Shown here in pieces: positions 45,015 to 56,416 of a DNA stretch of 64,000 nucleotides. The stretch covers positions 186,001 to 250,000 of the forward strand of contig PCDI01000010.1 in assembly GCA_002778195.1 (NCBI GenBank), in the 5' to 3' direction. A program made the position numbers and the translations under genes. Within the stretch, counting starts at the first letter, position 1. Every line of letters starts with the position of its first letter. The notes beneath the pieces are model-generated. The model had not been told where the DNA came from and searched no databases. It worked only from the letters and a program-made list of their open reading frames with translations. The stretch is from Raffaelea ambrosiae (Eukaryota > Ascomycota > Sordariomycetes > Ophiostomatales > Ophiostomataceae).

Positions 45015-47960
45015 GTAATAAGACCTTTAAAACGAAGCCGACTAACGATTAAAAAACGATACGAATCGCCGTTAAAAGAACTATAAGCGATTTAAGAACG
45101 AAGGTTTTTAGTAGAAGTTAATAGAGAAAATAACGCTTTAAAGCTATACATCGAAGTATAAATTGTTTATAATAGAACGTTAACCACGGTAATGGTGAAT
45201 TACGGCGTTTAAAGGAACTATATATCCCTTACATTTGTTAACAAACACTAAACACTATAAAAAACTAAAAAAAAACCCTACCGATTTAACACCTTTAAAA
45301 GAAACACCGTATTTTACGGCGAAAGAGTGGTTGATAAAGAAACTAATCATCTCTCAACCTTAGTTTAAAAACGACTTAAAAACCTCTCACTCAACATCAT
45401 AGAATTAGTATTATATAAGATTATATTAAGATTACCTTAGTTACGAAAGAATAATCCCCGAATTAATTAAACCACTAGCTAAATCTGTTAAGAAAATACC
45501 AAACCAGTAAGAGAAACGATTAAAAGCGAGGAATAAGTACTAACCTTTAAAAACAGCTAGCAAAAACCAAACGCTTAAATAAACACCACCATACCTTTAG
45601 AAGAAAAGGTAAAGTAAAAAAGCTCTAAGAAGTCTTTAGTAACAAAGAAGGATTCAACTACTACGCGAATATAGTACTTTATAAATAAATTAAAATGGAA
45701 ACGAACGTTAGCAAAAACAACGAAAGCCAACGTACTATAAGTTCTTAAACAATACTAAAAATTTAGTAAGGTGTTTTAAGAAACACTTAACACCGGCTTA
45801 CTAAAACACGAACCCTAAGACTACGAAATACCTTTAAAGGAAGAAAAGCAGCTTAAATTTCACCGAATCTACGAACTAAAGCACTCAAGGAATATCTTAA
45901 TGAAAACTTAAAAAAGGGCTATATTAAACCATTTAATTCGTTAGCAGGATACTCGATCTTATTCGTCTCAAAAAAGAACGAAAAACTATAGTTATATATC
46001 GATTACAAACAATTAAACAACATTATTATTAAAGATCGTTACTTACTACCTTTTATTAAAGAGCTACGAGATAAGCTTTAAAAAGCGTAATGGTTTACGA
46101 TACTCGACTTACGAAGAGCTTATAACTTAATCCGAATAAAGAACGAAAAAAAATAAAAGACGGCCTTCAAAACGCGATACGAACACTACGAATACACGGT
46201 CATACTCTTCAACTTAACGAATGCACTTACATCGTTTTAGAATATAATAAACAACGTGTTAAAAGAGTACTTAAACATTACGATTATCGTATACTTAAAC
46301 GATATTTTTATTTTTTCTAAAGATTTAAAAAGCCATGAAAAGCACGTGTTAAACGTTTTAAAGAAGTTATAAAACGCCGAACTCTTAGTAAAGCTAGAAA
46401 AAAGCTACTTTTACTAAAAAAAGGTCGATTATTTAAGTTATATAATAAAGCTTGAATATATACGAATGTAAAAAGAAAAGATCCAAGCTATTAAAGAATG
46501 GCCAAAACCCACCAACGTTACCAAAGTTAAAGGATTTTTAAAATTCGTAAACTTTTATTAGCAGTTTATTTATTACTACGAAGAAATTACACGTCTTTTA
46601 ACAAACTTAACGAAAAAAGACTAAAAATTTAAATAAATAATAAAAGAATAAAAAACATTCGAAGAACTTAAAAAGAGAGTCCTTAAAGACTTAATATTAT
46701 ACAAGGTAGACTTAACAAAAGAATACGAAGTAGAAATAAATGCCTCCAACTACGTTATTAAAAGATAACTAAGACAACGAGATGAGTAAAGAAGGCTACA
46801 CCCTATCGCCTTCTTTTCGTACAAATTAAACGAATTAAAACTTAACTACCCCATTTACGATAAAGAACTTATAGTAATTATTTACGCGTTTTAAAAATGG
46901 TAACATTACCTAATCGAAGCGCAATAATAGGTAAAAGTCTTTATTAATTATAAAAACTTAACACAGTTTATAATAATTAAGGTGTTAAATAAACGATAAA
47001 CCCGATGAACGGAATTCTTATTATAATTCGATTTCTAAATCGCTTATCGTAAAGGAATAGAAAACGAGAGAGCCGACGCGTTTAACAAACGTGTAAACTA
47101 CTAATAAAAGGTATTATAAAAGGTAATAACACTCTTATAATAAAACCAACGAAGAAAATTAGTAATACATTAATAATTATTAATAGTATATAAAACCAAT
47201 ATAAACCTTAATTAGAAAAAAAAACTAAAAATACAGTAATAAAAAATAACGAAAAAAGAAAAAGAGGAATTTTCAATTATAAAGTTATAGTATAACTACT
47301 ATAATAAAATCTATATACTTCGAGAAAACTAAAAAAACCTCATTAAAGACATTTACAAAGCACAAGCTTATAAACACTAAAGAATCAAAGCTATTATAAA
47401 ACGAATTTAAAAAAACTACGACTTCTTTAAAATTAAGAAAATTATTATAAAAGTTATTGAAAACTATAACGTATATAAAAAGAATAAAATAAAACGTTAT
47501 AAACCATACGAACTACTAAAGCCATTACGAATCTCTACTAAACTATAAAAATCCATTAACTTAAACTTCATCGTAAAACTATCAAAATCGAAAAAACCTT
47601 TTATAAAAGCAACCTACGATAACATCCTCGTTATCGTTTATAAACTTACGAAATACGCTTACTTCATACCATATAAAGAAGTAAGCAATGTAAACGAATT
47701 AACATATACATTCTTAAAAACCATTTTAACTAACCATGAGTTACTAAAAGAAATCGTATTAAACAAAAACAAGCTCTTTAAGTTTAAATTCTAACAATCG
47801 CTTATAAAGCAGTTAAAAACGAAACATAAAATATTCATAACATTCCACCTATAAATAAACGAATAAATAAAACGAACTAATTAAGTCATTAAGTAATACT
47901 TACGAAGCTATATAAACCACTTATAAAACGATTAAATACAGTTACTACCATTAATATAAT
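45015..47960 (+). pseudogene. Element B pol relic, first part (RT, RNase H, integrase start)
   Basis: RT is readable at about 45875-46350: LKEYLNENLKKGYIKPF, DRYLLPFIKEL, FTILDLRRAYNLIRI, then the catalytic box YLNDIF at 46292-46309, with the first Asp changed to Asn. RNase H follows near 46730-47100 (YPIYDKELIVI) and integrase from about 47330 (DNILVIVYKLTKYAYFI). Many stops. It is cut by A3 after 47960 and continues at 53594. Confidence 0.8.
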
Positions 47961-48235
47961 TGTCACGGCCGGCAGGCAAACAGGTAGGTAGGGACGAGAT
48001 GCAGTATATTTAGGATAGCTAGTCTTCTACAAAGGTGCAGGTAGGGGTCAGGTTGTAAACGAAGACGTAGCTCAAGGAGCTACGTTCAGGAAGCAGATGC
48101 GGCTTAAAGAACTATCTACGATAGCGGTGACAAGCGGTAGTAATCTCAAGGGGGATCAGCTAGGTCTGCTAGCTAACATACGAGCAGACAAACAATAAGC
48201 AAGCAGGGTGGGGCTTTGACACGGCGGTCCGTGAC
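47961..48235 (-). repeat. A3 3' LTR
   Basis: 275 bp, reverse complement of the family A LTR, flanked on the pol side by the polypurine tract (48236-48249, minus strand). Confidence 0.95.
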
Positions 48236-48277
48236 AGTACTCCCCTCCTTACGACCGAGCTCCGTCGAGGTCGAAGG

Positions 48278-51200
48278 TCAGAGACCAGGCTTATCGGGGT
48301 AACGGCGGTGGTAGTTGTTTAAGAGTTGCTTAACATTCGTCAAGTACTTAGCGGGTTCGGTGGTCGGGTCTTCGTAACCGACCCAGCGGACCACGTACTT
48401 TAGGCGGGGGGGTCCACGCCCTCGGCGATCGAGCTTGGAGTCGAGGACCTNAGCGACCTCGTACTCAGTCTCGCCAGCGACCTCGACGTGCGGCGGCGGC
48501 GGGCGAGTTTGACCGGGGACTGGGTTAGACATGTCGGCTATGCGGAGGCGGGAGACGTGNAAGACGGGGTGGACTCGGATAGAGGCGGGCAGGTTTAACT
48601 TGCAGGCATACGGGCTAACAACTTTAGAAATACGGTACGAGCCGAGGTTCTTCCAGTTTAACTTCTTCGTCGGGCGGGCGGTAGTTAGGGTGCGGGCGTT
48701 TAANNAGACGTACTCGCNTTCCTTAAATAAGCGAGGGGGCTGTCGGTGCTGGTTGGCTTGCTCTTCGTAGCGGTTTTGCGCGGCGGCTATCTCGTTTCGG
48801 GTTAACTCGGTGATCTTCTTCATGCGGGTAGCGAAGCGAGCAGCATCTCGGGATTACGGTGTGTTGAGTAAGTCTTCGATAAGCTCGAAACTCAACCGGG
48901 GCTCGAAGTCGTAGTTAGCGTAAAACGGGAATAAGTTGGTAGTTTTGGAGTGGTGAGCGTTATCAACGAACTCGGTTAACGGTAACTATACGTTTTAATC
49001 ATCTTGTAAGTAAGCTACGTAAGCGCGGAGGTATTGTTTTAAAACGGAGTTAATTCTTTCCGTTTAGCCGTCGGTCTTGAAATGGTGTGTTGTAGATAGG
49101 GCGGGCGTAATCTTTAGCAAGCGAGTAAGGCTGCGTTAGAATTCTATAGCGAATTGTGTTCTTCGATTCGACACGATCGTCGTAAGTAGGTTGTGAAGCT
49201 TTTAAACGTGGTTTAGGTATAGGTGAGTAGCGTTCTTTACGTTATAAGTTTCGTGATAGGGGATTAAGTGGCGTATTTTAGTTAATCGGTTGATTATAAC
49301 TATGATAACGTCGTAGTCGTGGCTTTTAGGTAGGTGTATAATAAAGTTTATAAAAATATTACGTTAAGCTCGATTAGGAACGGGTAAGGGGTGTAAAAGT
49401 CCTTTCTAACCGTCTCGAAACGAGGCGGCTCTACGGTAAGTATAGCACTTTTTTACTTAATGAGTAACGTAACGAGTTATGTTGGGTTAGTAGTACTCGT
49501 GAGATAATAATTTATATGTTTTAAAGCGGTTGAAGTGGTTTGAGGCTGGGTGGTTGTAATAACGGCGAAGTAGGTTGGTTTTTAAGTCGTCGTAGTTAAA
49601 AACGTACATTTGGTTTCGTACGTATAAGTATTCGTAGCGGTTAGTACACTTCGCGAGGGTTAGAGTGAGTAAGCGGTGCGTTTTTGAGTTGGCTAAGGCT
49701 TTTAAGGCTTAACGAGGGATCGGGTCGGCTTCGTACGTTTGTCGAAACAGGTCGTGTAGGTCAAGGGGTAGGAGTAGTGCGTGGAATCGGAGGTTTGGAG
49801 CGAGGTTTTACCGTTTTAAAACCGTTTAACTTTGGTGTAAGAGGCGTGTATTCCCCTCTTTAAGGAAATCTCTTAATCTTCGTGTTAAGGAGTTAAGCTT
49901 AACACCTTGCTTTCTAAAGCGGTAGTGGATTTGGAAGTTAAAGTGGGATAAAAACTCGGATTAACGGGCTTAGCGGCGGTTAAGCAGCTTTATAAAAGTA
50001 AAGTATTTTAAGTTTCGGTGGTTGGTTAAAACTTTAATAGGTGAGGGAGCCTCCTTTAGCTTAGGGCGCCACTCTTTAAAACAGCGAATAATAGCGAGCA
50101 ACTCTTTGTCGTAGATTTCGTAGTTGTATTTCGTGGCGGTGAGCTTTTTCGAGTAAAAAGCGATAGGGTATAAAACGCCGTCGTTACCGTATTAGGATAT
50201 AACGTTAACGAAGACGTAATCGAAGGAGTTAGTCTTTAAAATCACGTCTTTTTCTCATTCGAAATGGGCTAAAACAGGGGCGGTTGCAAAGCGGGATTTT
50301 AATAGTTTGAATGCGTTGAAGTAAGCGGTATCTCACGCGAAGGGAGTATCTTTTTTAATCAAGCGGGTCAACGATGTAGTGATTTTAGAAAAGTTGGCGA
50401 TAAAGCGGCGATAAAAGTTAGTAAAGCTTAAGAAGGCTTAAACGTCGGTTAAGCAGGTTGGGGCGGGCCAGTCTTGAATCGTCTGTGTCTTAGCTGAGTC
50501 TATGCGAATGCCGTCGCGGCCGATAATCAAGCTCAAGAATTTAGTCTCGGTATAGTAAAATTCGCATTTAGAGGCCTTAGCGTATAAGCCAGCCTCGCGT
50601 AAGCGTGTTAGGACGGCGCGAACATGTTCTGTGTGTTCTTTACGAGTCCGGCTATAAATCAAGATGTTATTTAAGTATACAGTGCAGATTAAGTCTAAGA
50701 GTTCTCGTAAAGAGGCGTTGATATAACGCTAAAAGGTTGACGAGGCGCCGGTGAGCCCGAATGGCATAACTAAGCTCTCAAACAGGTTAAATCGAGTGCG
50801 AAATGCGTTTAAGTACTTTTCTCCTTCTTTAACGCGGAGCTCGTTAAAGGCGGAGACGATATTTATTTTACTATAGTATTTTATTTTAAACAGGTTATTT
50901 AAGGTCTCCCTAATTAAGGGCAGCGGGTATCGGTCTTTAATAGTAACGGCGTTTAAAGCGCGGTAGTTAACGTAAAAGCGTAAGCTACCGTCGCTCTTCT
51001 TTACAAACAAGATAGGGAAAGTAATAAAGGACGAACTCAACCGAATGAATCCTTTTCGAAGATTCTCATCCAACCATTCTCGTAGCGCGCGGAGCTCTTC
51101 CCGCGACATGGAGTAAAGAAGGCCGTACGGCAGTATAACGCCCTCTTTTAACGTAATATAATAGTTCATCGAGCGATGCGAAAGTAGTTTATTAACTTCT

Positions 51201-51970
51201 TAAAGAAAGAAGACGTTAGCGAAGTCGATAATCTTCGGCGGTAGAATAAAGAGTGGCGGCCCGGCTTTCGAAGCGCTTAAAAGTTGGTTTAAGGTGTTTA
51301 GAGTAGTGGTATAAAACCGGTAAGATTTCCGACGAGCGTAAGCGGTAGCCCCTTTCTTCGAGATTAGGGCGATGTTTATATAACGGAGGGTTAACGGGCG
51401 TTGGTTTTGATGTATCGAGCGGCTCTTCTTTAGAACAGTGTGTAGGGCGCGGACTTTCTTAAAGTAAGACGGAATATTGCAGTTGGTGCGGTAGTACTCG
51501 TTATTAAAGGTAATTGAGTGTTTAGCGAAGCGAACAGTCGGGTTGTATTACTTTAACCAAAGCATTTTTAACACGATAGGATAGTGCGTTAGTTGAGTAA
51601 CGAAAAATAAAACGTTTTTTTAATAGTGGTTTTTAATTTTTAAACCGGCGCGTACGTAATACTCGCACTTACCGGCTTTAGTAGCTTTTTTATCAAACAC
51701 TTCGATATCGAACGGGTTACGTAAACGGTGTAGGGGCAGGTGGTGGCGGGAGGCTTAGTCGGCGTTAATAAAGGCTTTTCTTTTAACGCCGCAATCGGTT
51801 AAAACATACGTTAAGAAGACAAGCTGGTCCTTCGCTATTAGCTCGGCGGGTAAAATTATTAAGTTAAAGCGTTAATTATATTCTTCCTCGATAGGAAGTT
51901 TATGGGTAGCGGTTGAGGAGATTTAAACGACGGTATAGGGTGCGTTAAAAAGCGGGCTTAACACACGACT
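48278..51970 (-). pseudogene. A3 pol
   Basis: Reading the minus strand, the frame is -1 to gag and ends at TGA 48278. RT (50660-51170 region) has VNYRALNAV and the box YLNNIL. The C-terminal chromodomain-like part is the best open stretch (48278-48823): LDSKLDRRGRGPP, then YVVRWVGYEDP. Multiple stops lie between. The protein would be polyprotein-derived protease, RT, RNase H and integrase. Confidence 0.85.
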
Positions 51971-53280
51971 TAGTTTAAGCGCACCCCTTCCCCCAATAGT
52001 TATCGAGGGGAACGAGAGTTGGAAGAGCGGCGGGAGCGGCGGCTACGCGAGTGGTGACAGCAGCCGTTAAAAGAGTGTTGAGACGAAGCGGTAGGGCTAG
52101 GAACGCCGGCGTTACGAAGGCTAAGCGCGCGAGGGTCGCGGGTGTTAGGGTACGAGTAGGCGGTTACAAAATGATCTTTCAACTCGTAACGATAACACTC
52201 GCCACGGTCTCAGCGGGTGGTGTCGCGGCGTTAGTAAAACAGGTCCATCGAGTCGAGAAGCGAAGCGGCGTTAAGCTTCTTAACGAACGGGGTAGGGAGT
52301 GAGGGAGTTAGCGTTGTGATAAGCGCTCGGGGAGTACGAGCAGGGGCGGTGTTCGCGGCGGGGGGGCGCTAAAGGAAGCTTCGAGCGTTTAAGCGGAGGC
52401 GGTGGTTGTTTAAAAATTATAATAACGTTATAAAGCCGTAATAATCCGGTGTAAGAGCATTAGTATAAATCCAATGTTAGTATAGCTTATAAAAAATAGC
52501 ATCTTTTAAAATGGTTTGAAGCTATTCGTCGGGTATTTCGGCTTCCATAGTAAGCCGTTAAAATTCAACAAAGAAAGTGTTAAAGTCTTTATTCGTCTAG
52601 CGGTAGCGGAGCAGTTTCTAGCGGGAATTTTAAACTAGGTCGGGGTTTCCGAACGCTCGATCAAGGATTTCTAAGATGTCATAATAGTCGCGAAGTACCT
52701 CGTAATCGTTTTAGCAGTATAAGAGAATTTACGCGTAAGCCGCGCTTATTAAACGACCCGTTATATAAACTAAGCGAGAGACGAGAGTAGAGAAGCGATT
52801 AGCGTTAACAGTTAGTTTGTCTCGTACGGCTTGTTTAAAGCGGCGGAGGTTCGAGCGAGTATCGTCGAACTTGTTAAGGTCGGGTAGCTTTTCAGAGCGG
52901 GTGGTCGAGGGAGGTTTGGGAAGAGTCGGAGGATACGGTGCCAAAGTTCGACCTTCGCCGGCGTTAGTGGACGAGGGCAGGGGGGAAGCAGACGAGGGGG
53001 CAGGTACAGTCGGGGCTTATAAACGGCGGAGGTGCTCGAGGTTTATACGCGCGTCGAGTAGTTGCTTAGTTAAGCCTTTGACAGAGTAGCGGCTCTCCTC
53101 GAAGCGGCTATTAACGGCGACAAGTTCGGTGCGGGCGGTAGTCAATTCTTCGTCTTNCTNGCNAAGAAGTTCNTAAGTGGCTTGGAAGTAAGCTATCCAA
53201 GCCCTGGGATCGGCGGCTATCGAATTAGCGAAGTCTTCCGGGTCGGAGGGCATGGTAGGGGGTTTTGGGATCGTAGGCAT
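51859..53280 (-). pseudogene. A3 gag
   Basis: The frame starts at the ATG complement of 53278-53280 (MPTIPKPPTMPSDPEDF) and spans 1422 nt, exactly as in A2. The knuckle near 52160-52200 reads CYRYELKDHFVTAY: second and fourth Cys are Tyr. Stops are frequent. Confidence 0.85.
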
Positions 53281-53301
53281 CTCGTCGGCACTTATGAGAA
53301 G

Positions 53302-53310
53302 GAGCTACGT
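53302..53310 (-). promoter_or_regulatory. A3 primer-binding site
   Basis: On the minus strand ACGTAGCTC, two bases from the LTR edge, identical to A2. The partner in this copy's 5' LTR now reads AAACTACGT after two G-to-A changes. Confidence 0.6.
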
Positions 53311-53312
53311 AA

Positions 53313-53588
53313 TGTTACGGCCGGTAGGCAGACAGGTAGGTAGGGACGAGATGTAGTATATTTAGGATAGCTAGTCTTCTATAGAGGTATAGGTAGGGGT
53401 CAGGTTGTAAACGAAGACGTAGTTTAAGAAGCTACGTTTAGAAAGCAGATGCGGCTCAAAGAACTATCTACGATAGCGGTGATAAGCGGTAGTAATCTTA
53501 GGGGGGATCAGCTAGGTCTGCTAGCTAGCATACGAGCAGACAGACAATAAGCAAGCAGGGTGGGGCTCCGGCACGGCGGTCCGTGACA
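53313..53588 (-). repeat. A3 5' LTR
   Basis: 276 bp. Its inner end is TGTTAC (plus strand), changed from TGTCAC. Confidence 0.95.
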
Positions 53589-54951
53589 ATAATTCGCTTA
53601 TAATAACGCAAACACGAAAACGACTAAAACATCCTCGTTTTATACTAATTACGAATTCCACTCAAAAGCGTACTAACAATTAATATAAAAAGAAAGCTAA
53701 GCATAAACAGCTTTATAATATAAGGAAAATATAGTAAAAACATAAAAAACACTTTAAAAGAACTTTAAAAAAGTATAAAAAAACATAATACGATAAGTTA
53801 ATAAAAAAAGAGTTAAAAAACCAACTTTAACGAAGAGAAGAGTTATATACTTACTTCGTAAAAACATTAAAACTAAAAGACTAAATAATAAATTAAATTA
53901 CAAAAAGCTTGGGCTATTTAAAATTAAAAGGAAAATCTTAAAATAGAATTATAAACTCAAATTACTAAAAGAAATAAAGATTTACTCGGTTTTTTATATT
54001 TCACTTTTAAAACCGGCGTTAAAAAACATTTTAATTAAAATAAATATAAAACTCGATAATAACGAAACAAAATACGAAGTAAAAAAAATCGTTAAATATA
54101 AAGAAAAAAGAAAACAAACTCGTTATTTTATTAAGTGAAAAAACTACTTAAACTCAAAAAATACATAAAAACCCATTACAAACTTAACGAATGCTTAACG
54201 AGAGTTAAAGGATTTTTAAAAACGGAATTAATAACAAAATAACAAACTCGTATAATAAACAAAAAACTCACCTTATAAAAGAATCCGCCGCAAAAACATT
54301 TAAACCCTTTAACACCGTACTTCAATCGACAACCCTAACGGCCCCTAAAGACTAAAGCGGCGTAACAACTTCAAGTTTTCTAACTAACACACGATTCACC
54401 TTAATATAAGCCGCTTTTTAACGCTTACGCTTTTTAACGGTATTTAACTTATTTAACGTTTTTAAATTACAAGCGGTTAAATCCTTCGCTTTCGTAACGA
54501 CCTCCTTCTTTTAACGCTTTAAACGTATTAAACGAGCGAAACCCTTATTAAAAGCCTTTTACGCCGTTAAAAGCTCTTATTTAATAAGATTTTCAACCCT
54601 TTTAAAGCGGCGAAACTCGGTAAAAAAACGCTTTATTATATAAAGAAGTTAAAAAAAAAGAATTACAAAAAGAAGAGAACACTTATAAAAAGAAGTTAGC
54701 TTTTTCGAGCCATTACAAAAACGCCCGCGTCGAACGTAAGTAAAACAACGAAACCCCTCCTTAAACATTTAATACGAAAACCCCTTCGAAAAATAAAACA
54801 AACACGGTATAACCTCAAAACCTTCGGAGTCGATGGAGTTAGTAAAAACGACGCGACGTTACGAAAAGTACGACTTCGTAACCTAAAAAAGCATGATGAG
54901 GGAACTTACGAAAGGAGAAAACAAAGCTAAGTTTTTAAAAGCAAAAATAAT
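53589..54951 (+). pseudogene. Element B pol relic, second part (integrase end, chromodomain, tail)
   Basis: Integrase resumes after A3 (TNYEFHSKAY near 53650; VFYISLLKPAL near 54000). A chromodomain pattern follows at 54068-54190: YEVKKIVKYKEKRKQTRYFIK, stop (from Trp), KNYLNSKNT, stop, KPITNL. It is clearer than any other domain in B. Downstream, 54200-54950 holds a Lys/Glu-rich tail with the readable end SESMELVKTTRRYEKYDFVT and SMMRELTKGENKAKFLKAKI before the polypurine tract. The role of that tail is unknown. Confidence 0.7.
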
Positions 54952-54966
54952 AGAGGAGGAGAATAA
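54952..54966 (+). promoter_or_regulatory. Element B polypurine tract
   Basis: AGAGGAGGAGAATAA lies directly before the 3' LTR. Confidence 0.8.
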
Positions 54967-55445
54967 TGTTACGACTCGCGTTACCGCTTCCAATCAAAGC
55001 ACCGCTATTGGCCGCGGGCGGAACCACGAAAACGGTTAAAGAAGGCAAAAAAACATATTACGTGACTTATCACGTAGCGGAACTACGAAGGCGGTTAGGA
55101 AAGGCAGAAAGGTATATTACGTGACCTGTTACGCAGGATTACCGGGGATTAGTGATAATTAGTGATAATCAGTGATAATCACTGATCCCGATCACGAAGC
55201 AGTGATCACCTTAGATAGATAAAAGAGCAGGCTCGCTCCCTTGAGCAAATAGATAGGAAGAGTCAGACTCTTCAGTAGTCAATCTAAGTATTCAGGACAA
55301 GCCCGAATAGCTTTAACAGCTCTCGAACATCTACCCGCACGCACGAAGAAGATCGCTTTTAGTATTGTGAACCCCAAGCCTTGACTATCCTGTCAACATA
55401 AACCCCCACGCAGGTTTATCACTTGAGAACCCGGTGTTCGTTACA
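54967..55445 (+). repeat. Element B 3' LTR with internal repeats
   Basis: 479 bp. It holds a 59-bp tandem duplication (55019-55077 and 55078-55136) and about four copies of the 10-mer AGTGATAATC (about 55148-55190) ending in a TGATC-rich palindrome-like stretch. This LTR is less mutated than the 5' copy. Confidence 0.93.
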
Positions 55446-55450
55446 TTTGT

Positions 55451-55679
55451 GCGTGGCGTCCTCGAGCCGCGTACGAAGCCTTAGCTCCGCACCACGCTTA
55501 GGGGTCCGTGCGTGCGCTTCGTGGCGCACCTCCCTTCGGACTTACGCTGGCTGCACGGTCACGTGCCCTGCTGAGGGTGGCACGTGCTTAGGCAGGTTGT
55601 CCGCACGTGCTTAGCCTGCTCGCGAGGCACGCACCTGCTCGCAAGGCACGCATCCGAGCAGGCTCGCGATATCCTTACA
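55451..55679 (-). repeat. Element C right (5') LTR, second part
   Basis: 229 bp from GCGTGGCG to CCTTACA. Adjacent GCACGCA/GCTCGCGA units form short inverted repeats. It is unusually GC-rich for its surroundings and seems to have largely escaped RIP. Confidence 0.9.
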
Positions 55680-56416
55680 TTTTTTCTATTATCGTTAAAG
55701 TATTTATATAAATGCTTACATTTAAATTCGATAATAAATAAACTAGTTTTAATTAACGATTAAATATATATTTATAATTAATATTATTATTATTTTAATA
55801 GTTATTTAACTTTTTTCGTATTAAAAATAGCTATAATTTCGTTACGAAATACGGACTTAAAGATTAACTATTTAAGCGAGCTACTTATATTTTATTACAA
55901 TCCGCCGTTAAAAACCCATATAGCTCGAATGAGGTCTCTCTTTAAAAAACCTATATAATAAGTGTCTTTTCAATAAATTTCCCCGCTATGTTAAAACCAG
56001 CGTATAATTAAGGGAAAAAAGGGATAACTACCCCACTCGCCTTTATAACGTTATAAAAATAGTGAAATAAGCGTACATTATTTTGGAGCGATTTGCTAGC
56101 CTTAGGTGTTGGGGAAGAGGGGCAATCTCCTACGTTTTATCACCATCATTATAACTATAATTGCTAAGTGCGTCGTCGCTGACCCGACTTGCATATAAGA
56201 TCTATCCGTGTATAGACTCCGTATTCAGCAATTATATGTTACTTCACAAGTGTCACTTTGGAAAAACGTTGCCCCATCCTCCGAATGTAGAGGCGGGCCG
56301 TTTGATAATAGAACAAACAACCCGTTTTAAACGCCTCTTTCAACGTCTCCCATTTTATCCACGACGCGACTTCTTACCGCCGAATCTGACGACGACATAA
56401 GACACAACCAAAACTC
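55680..56416. other. Right edge of the isochore and kinase-gene upstream region
   Basis: Sequence stays AT-rich to about 56080 and then becomes balanced. No gene is seen. The last about 300 bp should hold the promoter of the kinase gene. Confidence 0.55.

Larger units (their letters stand above)
47961..53588 (-). mobile_element. Ty3/gypsy chromovirus-like element A3, TSD ataat
   Basis: The element is 5628 bp on the minus strand. Left LTR (3') is 47961-48235, right LTR (5') is 53313-53588. The duplication ataat is at 47956-47960 and 53589-53593. The structure is complete with no large gap, but it is more mutated than A2: the RT box reads YLNNIL (about 50670), and stops occur throughout. A few single N bases are present (such as 48451, 53157). 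Confidence 0.95.
36879..55445 (+). mobile_element. Ty3/gypsy chromovirus B, nested in C and host of A2 and A3, TSD tttgt
   Basis: The LTRs are 36879-37357 and 54967-55445, each 479 bp. The duplication tttgt is at 36874-36878 and 55446-55450. Removing A2 and A3 leaves interior segments 37358-39382, 45015-47960 and 53589-54966, about 6.3 kb in total. Order on the plus strand: primer site, gag with knuckle, RT, RNase H, integrase, chromodomain, extra tail, polypurine tract. It is heavily RIP-mutated but more legible than C. Confidence 0.93.
28728..55679 (-). mobile_element. Ty3/gypsy element C, oldest layer of the nest, TSD ttttt
   Basis: The left LTR is 28728-29114 (387 bp). The right LTR is split by element B into 36721-36878 and 55451-55679 (158 + 229 = 387 bp, exactly the same length). 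Flanks are ttttt at 28723-28727 and 55680-55684. The element reads on the minus strand: primer site next to the right LTR, polypurine tract next to the left LTR, and reverse transcriptase on the minus strand near 34.1-34.6 kb. The interior is 7.6 kb, long for this class, and the 3' 2 kb (29.1-31.4 kb) is not explained by gag-pol. Heavy RIP has left no long frame. Confidence 0.9.
18050..56080. other. AT-rich, RIP-affected isochore
   Basis: The whole block is gene-free and rich in TA, TTA and AAT, with GC-richer islands where the youngest LTR elements sit. Copies of the same repeat differ almost only by G-to-A and C-to-T changes, coding frames are full of TAA/TAG, and Cys, His and Asp codons have become Tyr and Asn codons. 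These are the expected results of RIP, a premeiotic process in Pezizomycotina that mutates duplicated DNA. The edges are sharp on both sides. Confidence 0.9.

Noticed and set aside
39383..53588. A2 and A3 as two arms of one inverted composite element
   Set aside because: Each has its own pair of LTRs and its own target-site duplication, so they are independent insertions in opposite orientation.
55148..55190. CRISPR-like short repeats
   Set aside because: The 10-mers are directly adjacent without spacers and lie in a retrotransposon LTR of a eukaryote.
18050..56080. The AT-rich block as a centromere
   Set aside because: RIP-mutated repeat islands look the same; nothing here distinguishes a centromere and CENP-A data would be needed.
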